DNA from: a bacterium
GTDB taxonomy: Bacteria > UBA8248
Reading direction: 5' to 3'
DNA: 64,000 bases
NCBI GenBank assembly: GCA_022828125.1
Contig: JAJEJD010000016.1
Coordinates: 116,765 to 180,764 of the forward strand
The position numbers were made by a program, and so were the translations under genes. Below the pieces are notes generated by a model. That model was not told the origin of the DNA and ran no database searches. It saw only the letters and a program-made list of their open reading frames with translations. Every line of letters begins with the position of its first letter. Position 1 is the stretch's first letter. Positions 7,571 through 15,661 of this stretch are shown here, piece after piece.

Positions 7571-8362
7571 TCAGAGGGGGTTTTTCTCCAGAAACTTTTC
7601 CATCTGCGCGATGAAGGCTTCGGGCTGATCCCAGAAGGAGCTGTGGCCCGCATCGGGGATGATCGAAGTCGTGCAATCGGGCACGTGCTTCGCGTAGACC
7701 TCGCTGAAATCTATCGGCCCCGCGTCATTCTCCCCGTGGCATACCCAGGTGGGGACGGAGATTCTGTGCAGCTCGTCTCTTAAAACCGGCATCGTGAACA
7801 GCGCGTGCGCGGTATCGGCGAACGTCTGCGGCGTGTTCTTGAGGAAATTCTCCCTGTACTCCGCCGCCAGGGGTCCCTCGCGCAGGCCTTCGGGGACTTC
7901 GTCGCGGCGCAGCTTGAATTCGTGCAGCGCTTCCATCCCTTCTGCTTCGGCCACCTTCAGGTGCTCCTCGAACATCTGCCGGTAGGCACCCGAGGGCGGG
8001 CCTGCGGAGGAGGCAGAGAGCATCAGGCGGCTCAGTCGCCCGGAATGCTGGATACCCACCATGGTGCCCGTGCGTCCGCCCATGCTGTGGCCGAGATAAT
8101 CGGTGCGCTCGATCCCCAGCGCATCCAGAAAACCCACGACGTCGTCCGCGAAGGTCTGGATGGTGTAGGGGCCGCGCGGCTTGTCCGAATCGCCGTGGCC
8201 GCGCAAGTCGAGCGCGTAGACGCGGAAGCGCTCTGCGAGCCAGTCGAAGAGAGGGGTAAAGCTGAAATGAGAGTTCTGGAACCCGTGCACCGCAAGGAGC
8301 GGCGTCCCTTCGCCCCGTTCGATAAAGTTAATGTCGATTCCGTTCACGCGCGCTTTCGGCAA
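7571..8362 (-). CDS. Alpha/beta-hydrolase
   Basis: A 263-residue alpha/beta-hydrolase with oxyanion region VHGFQNS, nucleophile elbow GHSMGG, acid in CHGENDAGP and His in PDAGHSSF, so the catalytic triad is complete. The DLRGHGDSDKPRG segment is typical of epoxide-hydrolase/haloalkane-dehalogenase-like esterases. The start is TTG at 8362 behind GAGGAGAGAAAACC. It is 26 nt downstream of the amidase and 24 nt upstream of the cyclase, all on the minus strand, so it probably shares their transcript. The substrate is unknown; a role in menaquinone chemistry is possible only by location. Confidence 0.88.
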   Translation of the reverse strand: MPKARVNGIDINFIERGEGTPLLAVHGFQNSHFSFTPLFDWLAERFRVYALDLRGHGDSDKPRGPYTIQTFADDVVGFLDALGIERTDYLGHSMGGRTGTMVGIQHSGRLSRLMLSASSAGPPSGAYRQMFEEHLKVAEAEGMEALHEFKLRRDEVPEGLREGPLAAEYRENFLKNTPQTFADTAHALFTMPVLRDELHRISVPTWVCHGENDAGPIDFSEVYAKHVPDCTTSIIPDAGHSSFWDQPEAFIAQMEKFLEKNPL

Positions 8363-8388
8363 GGTTTTCTCTCCTCTAAGTCTGTTCG

Positions 8389-9807
8389 CTACCCGACGGG
8401 CGGCCGTTCGTTCCTGAGTTCGGGCGTGGCCTCCTCGTAGGCGTGCGCGGCGCGCAGGACGTCGGTCTCGCGCCAGGGGCCGCCTGCTATCTGGAGCGAC
8501 ATGGGCATCCCTTCCGAGTTGCGGCCCATCGGGGTGACGAGCGCCGGGAAGCCCGTGGCGTTGTGCGGCGCCAGAAACGGCCTGTGGATGTTCTTGTAGG
8601 ATACGTCGCGCCCGTTCATCCGCGCGGTGAGCGTCGCAATCGGCGGGGCGACGCAGGGCATGGCGGGCTGGATGAGGGCGTCCGCGCCCTCAAAGAACGC
8701 GGCTACCTCGCGCTGCGCCAGAACGCGTTCTCTCATCGCGCGCACGTAGTCGTCCGGCTCAATCTCGAACGACCACTCAATGCGCTCGCGCACGTCCTCC
8801 CCGTAGCCGGCCGGGTTCTGCTCGAAATACGGCCTGTGGAACTCGCTGAACTCAGGCCCCGAGATGAGGGGGAAGAAATCCATCAACCTCTTATGGTGCG
8901 CGAAGGAGACTTCCTCCACCTCGGCGCCCAGGGAGCGGAACACCTCCACCGCCGCCTCGAACGCCGCCGTGATCTCCGAATCCACCTCGACGCCCCCGTG
9001 AAAATCGGGACACACGAGCACCCGGCTGCCGCGCACGCCGTCCTTGATGCCCGCGGTGTAGTCGGGAACGGGGACGTTCTGCGATTTGGAATCCTTCGCG
9101 TCATAGCCCGCCACCGCCTGAAGCATGAGGCCTGCGTCGCGCGCCGTGCGCGTCATGGGGCCCGCGTGGTCCAGGCTCAGGGCGTTGGGGCAGATGCCCC
9201 GCAGGCTCACCCGGCCGTGCGTCGCCTTGAAACCCACGCCCCCGCACAGGGAGGCGGGGTTTCGGATGGAGCCACCCGTGTCCGTGCCGATGGCGCAGGG
9301 CGCCAGGCCCGCTGCGCAGGCCGCCCCCGAGCCGCCGCTCGATCCGCCCACGATGTGCTCCGTATCCCAGGGGTTCCGCACGGTGCCGTAGTGGGGGTTG
9401 ATGCTCACCGCGGCGGCCGCGAACTCGTGCGTGACCGTCTTGCCGAGCATGACGGCGCCCGCCTCCTTGAGACGCCTGATGATCTCCGCGTCCTCGCGCG
9501 GCACGTTGTCCCGGTGAAAGGAAGAGCCGTGCGTGGTGAGCACGCCCGCCGTCTCGACGATGTCCTTGGCCCCGTACGGGATACCGTGCATGGGGCCGCG
9601 CCACCGGCCGCTCATGATCTCGGCCTCGGCCGCGCGCGCCGCCTCCACGGCGAGTTCCGCCGTCACCGTCTGGTAGGCGAAGAGCTTCGGGTTCAGCGCC
9701 TCGATGCGGCGCAGATGGGCTTCGGCCACCTCGACGGGGGAGAGCTCTTTCTTGCGGATCATCGTCGCCAGGTCGTGAATGCTCGCGAAGCAAAGGTCGT
9801 CGCTCAT
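8389..9807 (-). CDS. Amidase (amidase-signature family), internal start within the mqnA frame
   Basis: ATG at 9807 (MSDDLCFASIHDLATMI) is preceded by AAGGAGGACGAC, the best ribosome site in this region, so a separate 472-residue amidase is probably made. The Ser-cisSer-Lys triad is complete: Lys in PYGAKDIVE, GGSSGGSG, and GTDTGGSIRNPAS. It resembles Asp/Glu-tRNA amidotransferase subunit A and aryl-amidases, but no GatB or GatC is nearby, so a catabolic amidase is more likely. It lies between mqnA and a hydrolase on the same strand. Whether it also exists as the C-terminal half of an MqnA fusion is the open question. Confidence 0.85.
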   Translation of the reverse strand: MSDDLCFASIHDLATMIRKKELSPVEVAEAHLRRIEALNPKLFAYQTVTAELAVEAARAAEAEIMSGRWRGPMHGIPYGAKDIVETAGVLTTHGSSFHRDNVPREDAEIIRRLKEAGAVMLGKTVTHEFAAAAVSINPHYGTVRNPWDTEHIVGGSSGGSGAACAAGLAPCAIGTDTGGSIRNPASLCGGVGFKATHGRVSLRGICPNALSLDHAGPMTRTARDAGLMLQAVAGYDAKDSKSQNVPVPDYTAGIKDGVRGSRVLVCPDFHGGVEVDSEITAAFEAAVEVFRSLGAEVEEVSFAHHKRLMDFFPLISGPEFSEFHRPYFEQNPAGYGEDVRERIEWSFEIEPDDYVRAMRERVLAQREVAAFFEGADALIQPAMPCVAPPIATLTARMNGRDVSYKNIHRPFLAPHNATGFPALVTPMGRNSEGMPMSLQIAGGPWRETDVLRAAHAYEEATPELRNERPPVG

Positions 9808-10662
9808 GTCGTCCTCCTTGGAGGCTGTATCTTCCACCACTTCAATATGGGCCGGCGTCTCATCGACGAGGCGGGGCTCCCAGCCCTCGGGCGCCAGGCC
9901 GTCCTCGACGAGAAGCTCGTAGAACCGACTCAACCCCTCTAATTCCTCATCGCCCACATCGTAGCGGATGCACTCGGTGAGATAACACCACGCCGTGTTC
10001 CTGTCGACGCCGGGCGGAAGCGGGCCGTTCACGATCTCCTCGATTCTTCCCACGCCCTCTTTTTTTGCGTTTTGCAGAAGGACCGCGGCTTCTGCGTCTC
10101 CCGCACCCGGCCGGAACACCCAGAGCGCATAGACGAAGGGAAGCCCGGTGAAATTCTGCCACTCCTCGCCCAGGTCGAGAACGTAGTGATCGCCCGGCGG
10201 CTCGCGCAGCGCGTTGTCGCCGATGAGCAGGAAGGCGTCGAGCGTCTCGTCCGCGCGCGGCGGCTTGGTCGGGTCGATGGGAACGAACTCGGGCTCCGCC
10301 CCCCAGCGGTGCTTGAGATAGACGCGCGCCATGTTCGTCGCGGCGAGCGACCAGCTGTCCAGCCCCACGCGGCGCAGCGAATCCGCGGGCTTCCGGCAAT
10401 AGAGCCGGATGCTCTCCACCGGGCCTTTGCTCGCGATGCCGACGCCGGGTGCGAAGCGCGCGCCGCGCATCCCGAAAAGGGCGAACGAGGAGACGAGCGC
10501 GCCGTCGAGTTCTCCGCGCTCCAGCATTTCCGCCAGCTTCGAGGGGGGTTCGACGATAAGTTCGACCGCCGGGTTTCCCTCCAGCGCAATCGTGAGGGGT
10601 CTGGCGTTCAGAAAGGGAACGGTGCCGAGCTTCATGGCGGTGCTCAGGCGTGGACTGCCCAT
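8389..10662 (-). CDS. mqnA: Chorismate dehydratase MqnA read in frame into an amidase
   Basis: One uninterrupted 757-residue frame. Residues 10 to about 275 are MqnA, which dehydrates chorismate in the futalosine pathway: KLGTVPFLNARPL, LDGALVSSFALFG, ASKGPVESI, LDSWSLAATN, LLIGDNAL and a C-terminal helix through SRFYELLVEDG. A short acidic linker then leads to a complete amidase-signature enzyme (residues 286-757). No stop codon separates the two, yet the amidase has its own ribosome site (see 8389-9807). ATG at 10662 follows AGGGAGATCA and overlaps the mqnE stop by 19 bases, implying translational coupling. A real fusion, a lost stop codon and dual products are all possible. Confidence 0.88.
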   Translation of the reverse strand: MGSPRLSTAMKLGTVPFLNARPLTIALEGNPAVELIVEPPSKLAEMLERGELDGALVSSFALFGMRGARFAPGVGIASKGPVESIRLYCRKPADSLRRVGLDSWSLAATNMARVYLKHRWGAEPEFVPIDPTKPPRADETLDAFLLIGDNALREPPGDHYVLDLGEEWQNFTGLPFVYALWVFRPGAGDAEAAVLLQNAKKEGVGRIEEIVNGPLPPGVDRNTAWCYLTECIRYDVGDEELEGLSRFYELLVEDGLAPEGWEPRLVDETPAHIEVVEDTASKEDDMSDDLCFASIHDLATMIRKKELSPVEVAEAHLRRIEALNPKLFAYQTVTAELAVEAARAAEAEIMSGRWRGPMHGIPYGAKDIVETAGVLTTHGSSFHRDNVPREDAEIIRRLKEAGAVMLGKTVTHEFAAAAVSINPHYGTVRNPWDTEHIVGGSSGGSGAACAAGLAPCAIGTDTGGSIRNPASLCGGVGFKATHGRVSLRGICPNALSLDHAGPMTRTARDAGLMLQAVAGYDAKDSKSQNVPVPDYTAGIKDGVRGSRVLVCPDFHGGVEVDSEITAAFEAAVEVFRSLGAEVEEVSFAHHKRLMDFFPLISGPEFSEFHRPYFEQNPAGYGEDVRERIEWSFEIEPDDYVRAMRERVLAQREVAAFFEGADALIQPAMPCVAPPIATLTARMNGRDVSYKNIHRPFLAPHNATGFPALVTPMGRNSEGMPMSLQIAGGPWRETDVLRAAHAYEEATPELRNERPPVG

Positions 10663-11783
10663 TGATCTCCCTGGCGCGTGACTTCCCGGTAGAGCGTGTC
10701 GCGCTCGACGGGCTCGCGCCCCGCCTCACGGATGAGGCGGCGGATGTCGTTCACGGTGAGTTCGTGCGGCGTCTTGGCGCCCGCCATGTGGTAGATCTTC
10801 TCCTGAACGACGGTGCCGTCCAGATCGTCCACGCCGAAGCGCTGCGATATCTGCGCGATAGGCTGGCCCACCATGATCCAGTACGCCTTGATATGGGGGA
10901 TGTTGTCGAGCAGTAGACGCCCGACGGCGTAGTTACGGACGTCGAGCATCCCGCCCGTGGGGGGGATGTCGTCCATCTGCGTGTTCTCGGGATGGAACGC
11001 CAGCGGGATGAAGGTGGTGAAGCCGCCGGTCTCGTCCTGCAACTCCCGGAGCCTGAGCATGTGGTCCACGCGGTCCTCGTTCGATTCCACGTGGCCGTAG
11101 AGCATGGTGCACGTGCTGCGGATGCCCTTGTTGTGGGCGATGCGGTGGATTTCGAGCCAGTCCTCGCCCGAGTGCTTGCCCTTGCATATCTTCGAGCGCG
11201 TGGGTTCGGCGAAAATCTCGGCGCCTCCGCCCGTGAGCGAACCCAGCCCCGAGCGCACCAGATGGTCCAGCGTCTCCTCGACGCTCATCTTGGCGATGTG
11301 ATCGGCGAGAAAGCGAATCTCCGTCGCCGTGAAGACCTTGAGGTGCAGTTGGGGATGAATTTCCTTGATGCCCTGTATCATTTCGAGATAGTAGTCGAAT
11401 GGCAGATCGGGATGCAGGCCGCCCACCATGTGGAACTCGGTGCGGCCCCGGCCCAGCGTCTCCGCCATCTTGAAGATTTCCTCGAGCGAATACGCATAGG
11501 CGTCCTGCTGGCCTTCTTTCTTGCCGAACGCGCAGAACTTGCACGCCTTCCACAGCACGCAGATGTTCGAATAGTTGATGTGGCTGTTCACGTTGTAGTA
11601 GGTGCGGTTCCCGTGCAGGCGCTCGCGGGCGATGTTCGCCAGGTAGCCGACGGCGTTGATGTCCTCGGCCTCGTAGAGGCGCACGCCTTCCTCGAAAGAG
11701 AGGCGCAGCCCCGCCTCGACTTTTTCGAGAATATCGCCCAGAGGGCCGCCCTGGACGCGCGAGCGCATGAAGTCCCGGCTCAT
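10644..11783 (-). CDS. mqnE: Aminofutalosine synthase (radical SAM)
   Basis: MqnE joins 3-enolpyruvyl-benzoate to SAM to give aminofutalosine. Family marks: NVNSHINYSNIC, EFHMVGGLHPDL, KVFTATEIR, SLTGGGAEIF and MLYGHVES, with the C-terminal GVDDLDGTVVQEKI. The cluster cysteines are spaced CVLWKACKFC, that is CX5CX2C instead of the CX3CX2C seen in the MqnC here; the DNA supports this with no sign of a frameshift. ATG at 11783 follows GGAAGGTGAACC, giving 379 residues. The stop overlaps the mqnA start, so mqnE, mqnA and the amidase form one operon. Confidence 0.95.
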   Translation of the reverse strand: MSRDFMRSRVQGGPLGDILEKVEAGLRLSFEEGVRLYEAEDINAVGYLANIARERLHGNRTYYNVNSHINYSNICVLWKACKFCAFGKKEGQQDAYAYSLEEIFKMAETLGRGRTEFHMVGGLHPDLPFDYYLEMIQGIKEIHPQLHLKVFTATEIRFLADHIAKMSVEETLDHLVRSGLGSLTGGGAEIFAEPTRSKICKGKHSGEDWLEIHRIAHNKGIRSTCTMLYGHVESNEDRVDHMLRLRELQDETGGFTTFIPLAFHPENTQMDDIPPTGGMLDVRNYAVGRLLLDNIPHIKAYWIMVGQPIAQISQRFGVDDLDGTVVQEKIYHMAGAKTPHELTVNDIRRLIREAGREPVERDTLYREVTRQGDQWAVHA

Positions 11784-11786
11784 GGT

Positions 11787-12280
11787 TCACCTTCCGTTTT
11801 TCGTCTCATCGGAGAATCGGTTCATTCGGTGACGCACGAGTTCATTCTGGATGCTGGATGAGGGTATGTCAACGCGGGTGGGGTGGAAGGCTTTGCGCCT
11901 GAGAGCCCCGGGGTAGTGTTTCAAGCGGTTCTGTTCGGGGCTGTTGAAAAAGCCCCAAAAGAACCGAAATAGATTTCTCAACGACATACGCACCATCAAA
12001 TCACTCCCCCCTTGAGAGGAGGCTGTTGAAAAAGACCACATTTCAGAGGTAGGGGAGAAGCTCCTCTCGGATAGAAAGGCAACCCCCCCTACCCCCCCTT
12101 GTCAGGGGGGTATAAAAAGGCGATGCGCTCCCGCCAGGCTGAGGGGGTTTTGCTTTTTCTTGCCCCCCTGACAAGGGGGGGTAGGGGGGGTTGCTCTGAT
12201 GGGGTTTCCCTTTCAGGGAGTTGCCATTCCCTTCTCAAGGGCTTTTTCAATAACCTTCATCTAAGGAAACCTGATATTCC
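11787..12280. repeat. Repeat-filled intergenic region with palindromic element, copy C
   Basis: GGGGCTGTTGAAAAAGCCCC lies at 11937-11956 and a second GGCTGTTGAAAAAG at 12022, the latter next to a CACTCCCCCCTTGAG module. The core C-tract/G-tract palindrome spans 12075-12195 with TATAAAAAGGCGATGCGC in the same orientation as copy A. An outer GGGCTTTTTCAATAACC follows at 12239-12255. I see no gene. The mqnE promoter should lie near its left edge but is not recognisable. Confidence 0.8.
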
Positions 12281-13177
12281 TCACTCCCCGAAAAAATACT
12301 TCACGCCGAACATCACCGACCAGTGGTTCATGTCGCTGATCGTGGTGAAGTTGGGGAGGCCGGCAACCGGATGCTCCACGAACTCCGGATGCTTGACGTA
12401 CGTGCCCTCGACGTCCTTCATGTCGCCCACCATCGAGTAGGTGAGCTTGAGGCCTACCAGCACCCGTTCGCTCGCGCGGTAGTCGAGGCCGGCGTGCAGG
12501 TGCGTCGATAAAACGGTGTCGGAGAGGTCCTCGTACTGGCGGCTGTTGTACCGCTCCGGCATGTCGCAGTTCGTCGAAGGGTCCTTGCACGAGTACCATG
12601 ACTCAAAATACAGCCCCGACAGCTCGAGGAAAGAAACGCCCACGCCCGCGCCGACGTAGGGCGTGAAGCGGCTGCCCGCGATGGAGAAGTCGTAGTAGGC
12701 GTTCAGCGAGAGGGTGCGCGTCGTCAGATCGTCGACACTGGCGCGCGCCTCGCTTTGGTAGTTGCTGTTTTGGGCGCGCCTACTGCGGGAGCCGTCCAGA
12801 TAGGTGATGTCGGTGAATTTCTGCTCGAGGTCGTTCTTGCGCTGGGCCAGCGCCAGTTCCAGGCGGAACGCGCCCAGGGTGCGGCCGACCGAAATCTCCA
12901 GCGCGGCGCCGTCGTCCGTCTCCAGATCGTAATACCACCGGTAGCCCTCGGGCGCGCCGCCTGCGAGGTGGCCGCAGTCGTCTTCGGGATAGCAGATGTC
13001 GTCGCGGTTCCAGCCCGCCTGCTTCATGGTGGAAGCCTTGTTGACCCCGGCGCCCGCTCCCACGTACCACCCCGAAGGCCTCGCCTCCTGGGTGGCGCTC
13101 GCTCCCGCCGCGCCCAGGATTACGCATATCGCCAGCGCGGCCGTGATTGCACATAGTTTCTTCGATGAAAATCGCAT
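12281..13177 (-). CDS. Outer-membrane beta-barrel protein
   Basis: ATG at 13177 follows GGAGGAGAAA and begins a cleavable signal peptide: a basic start, a hydrophobic stretch ITAALAICVILGAAG, then ASA. The mature part of about 275 residues alternates aromatic and polar positions, with FTPYVGAGVGVSFLEL and a closing strand WSVMFGVKYFFGE. This pattern matches the small surface-antigen/OmpA-like barrels (P44/Msp2 type). Cysteine pairs occur in two predicted loops (ICYPEDDC and CKDPSTNC), which could form disulfides in the periplasm or outside. It is a single gene between repeat elements C and D. Its cargo or function is unknown; it does indicate a Gram-negative envelope. Confidence 0.85.
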   Translation of the reverse strand: MRFSSKKLCAITAALAICVILGAAGASATQEARPSGWYVGAGAGVNKASTMKQAGWNRDDICYPEDDCGHLAGGAPEGYRWYYDLETDDGAALEISVGRTLGAFRLELALAQRKNDLEQKFTDITYLDGSRSRRAQNSNYQSEARASVDDLTTRTLSLNAYYDFSIAGSRFTPYVGAGVGVSFLELSGLYFESWYSCKDPSTNCDMPERYNSRQYEDLSDTVLSTHLHAGLDYRASERVLVGLKLTYSMVGDMKDVEGTYVKHPEFVEHPVAGLPNFTTISDMNHWSVMFGVKYFFGE

Positions 13178-13258
13178 TTTCTCCTCCACTCGACGATTCG
13201 ATAATTCGACGCGGAAACCCGATGAGCGAATCTTCGGCGCGCGGCCACGGCGCGTCAG

Positions 13259-13410
13259 AAAACCAACCCCCCCTACCCCCCCTTAACAGGGGGGTATGAA
13301 AAGGCAACCCCCACCGCCGGTAGAGGGGCTTTTATTTTTTCTTGCCCCCTGACGAGGGGGGCTTTCTTTTTTTACCCCCCTGTTAAGGGGGGGTAGGGGG
13401 GGTTGCCTTT
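13259..13410. repeat. C-tract/G-tract palindromic element, copy D
   Basis: AACCAACCCCCCCTACC at 13260 runs into CCTTAACAGGGGGG, with the complementary arm ending GGGGGGTTGCCTTT at about 13410. The arms carry TTAACA where other copies have TTGTCA, and the change is matched in both arms (TTAACA and TGTTAA), so the palindrome itself is conserved. Confidence 0.85.
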
Positions 13411-13448
13411 ATCCCCTGAGGAGCGGCACTTTTTCCACACCCCGTGCG

Positions 13449-14312
13449 CTAGTCCCCATCACCCGCATGCCGCTCTACCTTCACCTCGGTTTCGAGCTCC
13501 GAGCCGCCGTTTCCCCGGAACACGCCCCGGCTCGGGGGCACGTCGGCATAGTCGCGGCCCACCGCCACGCGGACGTGGCGCTCGTCGCCCTCCGTGTTGT
13601 TCGTCGGGTCGAAGCCCGTCCACCCCACGCCCGGAAACCAGCACTCCACCCAGGCGTGGCTCTCGCCCGTAGCCTCGCCGGCGGTTTCGGGCCCCAGATA
13701 GCCCGACACGTAGCGGCACGGAACCCCCCAGCCGCGCACGATGGCGGCCATCACGTGCGCGTAATCCTGGCAGACCCCCCGCCCGGTCTCGAGGATGTCC
13801 TCGATGGGCGAATCCGCCCGGGTATGGCCCGGAATGTACTCGAAGACGTCATGCAGTTTCGCGCACAACTCGCGCACGCTCACGAGGGGGTCGTCCCCCG
13901 GAGCGATGCCGTGCTTCGCCACGAACGCATCCAGCGCCGGACTCGGGCGCGCGAAGCGGCTCGGGTGCGCCAGCGGCCAGAGCTCGGGCGTGCGGACGGC
14001 GCCCGAAAGCGCCTCGGGCGCCCCGGGCTCGAGCCTCTCGGGAGCGGAGACCAGGGGGCCCACCTCCACGCGCGAACGCGCCTTGACTTCAAAGCGCGCG
14101 TGCGAGCGGGGACGATCCAGAAAGTGCGCGGTGTTGCCGAACGGGTCGGTGAACTCGTAGAGGCGGCCCTCGGGGTCGGTGCGCAGCGAGAACTCGCACA
14201 AGGTCTGGGCGCGGTCGCGGAGCGGGCACAGGTAGAGCGTCATCACCGAAGCCTGCACGGGCTCTGCGTAATCGAACCGCATGGCGTGCTCGACCGTGTA
14301 GCTCACTATCAC
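13449..14312 (-). CDS. Transglutaminase-like protein of the ATP-grasp/alpha-E cluster
   Basis: Transglutaminase-like cysteine-peptidase fold of 287 residues. Residues 1 to about 90 form the N-terminal beta domain (YTVEHAMRFDYAEPV, LYEFTDPFGN). The catalytic domain has Cys in ETGRGVCQDYAHVM, His in GESHAWVECWFPG and Asp in TGFDPTNN, so the triad is complete. The start is GTG at 14312, with GAGGAGG eight bases upstream, and overlaps the alpha-E stop by 4 bases (GTGA). The three-gene set ATP-grasp, alpha-E, transglutaminase is a conserved bacterial cluster predicted to make or cut unusual peptides or amide bonds; substrates are not established. Confidence 0.93.
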   Translation of the reverse strand: MIVSYTVEHAMRFDYAEPVQASVMTLYLCPLRDRAQTLCEFSLRTDPEGRLYEFTDPFGNTAHFLDRPRSHARFEVKARSRVEVGPLVSAPERLEPGAPEALSGAVRTPELWPLAHPSRFARPSPALDAFVAKHGIAPGDDPLVSVRELCAKLHDVFEYIPGHTRADSPIEDILETGRGVCQDYAHVMAAIVRGWGVPCRYVSGYLGPETAGEATGESHAWVECWFPGVGWTGFDPTNNTEGDERHVRVAVGRDYADVPPSRGVFRGNGGSELETEVKVERHAGDGD

Positions 14313-15283
14313 GCCGAAACCTCCTCGGCCAGGGAGCGGTTGACGTAGGCCGCCATCACGAGGTCGTGGAGCGCGCGGGTGTCGCTCCCTACCTCGCGGC
14401 AGAACGCGCCCGGAGCCACCTCCGCCGAACCCGCCGCATCCATCTCGATGGCCGCCGTGAGGCGAAGCGCCATCCGGTGCGGCGGCGCGAGCGGGTAGCG
14501 CGCGCCGAGCGGGTCGATGCCGGCGAGCGCCTCCTCGATCCGCTGCACGGAGAAGCGGAGCGAGCGGGGAAGCTCGGGGTCCCGGGCGAGGAAACCGAGC
14601 ACGTTCTCTCTTTGAATCTTCATCGAATGGCGGCGGCAGTAGGTTTCGTACGCGCGGCACACGTGAAGCAGATCCGCCCACGAGAGCGCGGCGACGCCCT
14701 CCCTTGCGCGCGTGAACTCGACCCATGCCTCCAGGAGCGCGGCCTGGTGCTGCGCCCGCTCGATGAAGCGGCCCAGTTCGAGAAAGCGCCAGGCGTCGTC
14801 GCGCGGCATCGTCGAATGCACGACGCCCGCGAAAAGCCGCATGCGGTCGATGATATCGAGCGCGAGCCGCGCCGGGGCCTGCTCCCACTCCCTGGCGAAA
14901 TTCACCTCGCGCATCCAGAGGTAGCCCTGGTTCAGGCGCGTCCATATCGCGAGCGGAAGCTGCGCCCGCACGCGCTGGCCGTTCTCGCGCGCCCGGCGCC
15001 AGCACGAGAGGATGGAGTCGGGGTGCGCGCCCTCCTCCACGAGGTTGCCCGCGAGCGTGTAGGCGTCGGGAATGACATACGCCTCCGCTTCTTCAGCGCC
15101 CGAAACCGCTCCGGGCGGGGGCTGGCCCAGCGCCCGGTATATCGCCGCCCACCCCACGGCCAGCTCGTCGACGGAGCGATCGACGAGCCGGTTGAGCTGG
15201 TATTCGAGAAGACGCGCCGTCTGCTCGACGCGCTCGACGTAGCGGCCCATCCAGTAGAAATCGGCGGCGACCCGAGCCAGCAT
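14309..15283 (-). CDS. Alpha-E domain protein (DUF403)
   Basis: A 324-residue all-helical protein opening with MLARVAADFYWMGRYVERVEQTARLL, the hallmark of the alpha-E family. Further family marks are RENGQRVRAQLPL, LGRFIERAQHQAALLE and a Glu-rich helical pattern in the C-terminal half. It has no known catalytic residues and is thought to partner the ATP-grasp and transglutaminase proteins encoded on either side. ATG at 15283 follows CAAGGAGAAAGAACC. It is coupled by a 4-base overlap to the transglutaminase but separated from the ATP-grasp gene by 378 bases of repeat DNA. Confidence 0.93.
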   Translation of the reverse strand: MLARVAADFYWMGRYVERVEQTARLLEYQLNRLVDRSVDELAVGWAAIYRALGQPPPGAVSGAEEAEAYVIPDAYTLAGNLVEEGAHPDSILSCWRRARENGQRVRAQLPLAIWTRLNQGYLWMREVNFAREWEQAPARLALDIIDRMRLFAGVVHSTMPRDDAWRFLELGRFIERAQHQAALLEAWVEFTRAREGVAALSWADLLHVCRAYETYCRRHSMKIQRENVLGFLARDPELPRSLRFSVQRIEEALAGIDPLGARYPLAPPHRMALRLTAAIEMDAAGSAEVAPGAFCREVGSDTRALHDLVMAAYVNRSLAEEVSA

Positions 15284-15661
15284 GGTTCTTTCTCCTTGAA
15301 TATCCCCTCAATTCGGGGGATGACGTGTCTGTGCTCCATTCTGCGGCCAAGCGCCTGCGGCAGCCGGACGCATATATGGGCCTGTTGAAAAAGTCCCACA
15401 GAGGGAGCGCGTTGAATTTCACTCCCCCCTTGAGGGGGAGTCGAAGAGGCCGAGCGTTTTTTGCGAAGGCCGATTCGGTGGGGGGTAAAATGCGTTTATC
15501 GTCATTCCGAATTATCCCCCCCACCGGTTCGCTTGCGGGCTTGCGCCCTTACCTCACCGACTCCCCCTCAAGGGGGGAGTGAAGTCTCTTCCCTCCCCGG
15601 TCGGCCTGATGCGGTGGGAGGACACACAGGTCCTCCCTTACGCTTCAGTGGGAATCGACCC
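15284..15661. repeat. Intergenic repeats inside the ATP-grasp/alpha-E cluster
   Basis: Holds GGCCTGTTGAAAAAGTCCC at 15379-15397 and a large palindrome whose arms are CACTCCCCCCTTGAGGGG (15420 on) and its complement ending near 15582. A smaller one (GGGAGGACACACAGGTCCTCCC) lies near 15616-15638. No gene is seen. The CACTCCCC-CTTGAGGGGG module also occurs at about 12003 and 17238. The insertion splits genes that are normally adjacent, but need not block transcription. Confidence 0.75.

Noticed and set aside
6083..7783. Long plus-strand open frame antisense to the cyclase
   Set aside because: Shadow of a GC-rich coding gene with clear motifs; composition is Arg/His-rich and non-protein-like.
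8443..9942. Long plus-strand open frame antisense to the amidase
   Set aside because: Same shadow effect; the minus strand has a complete amidase signature.
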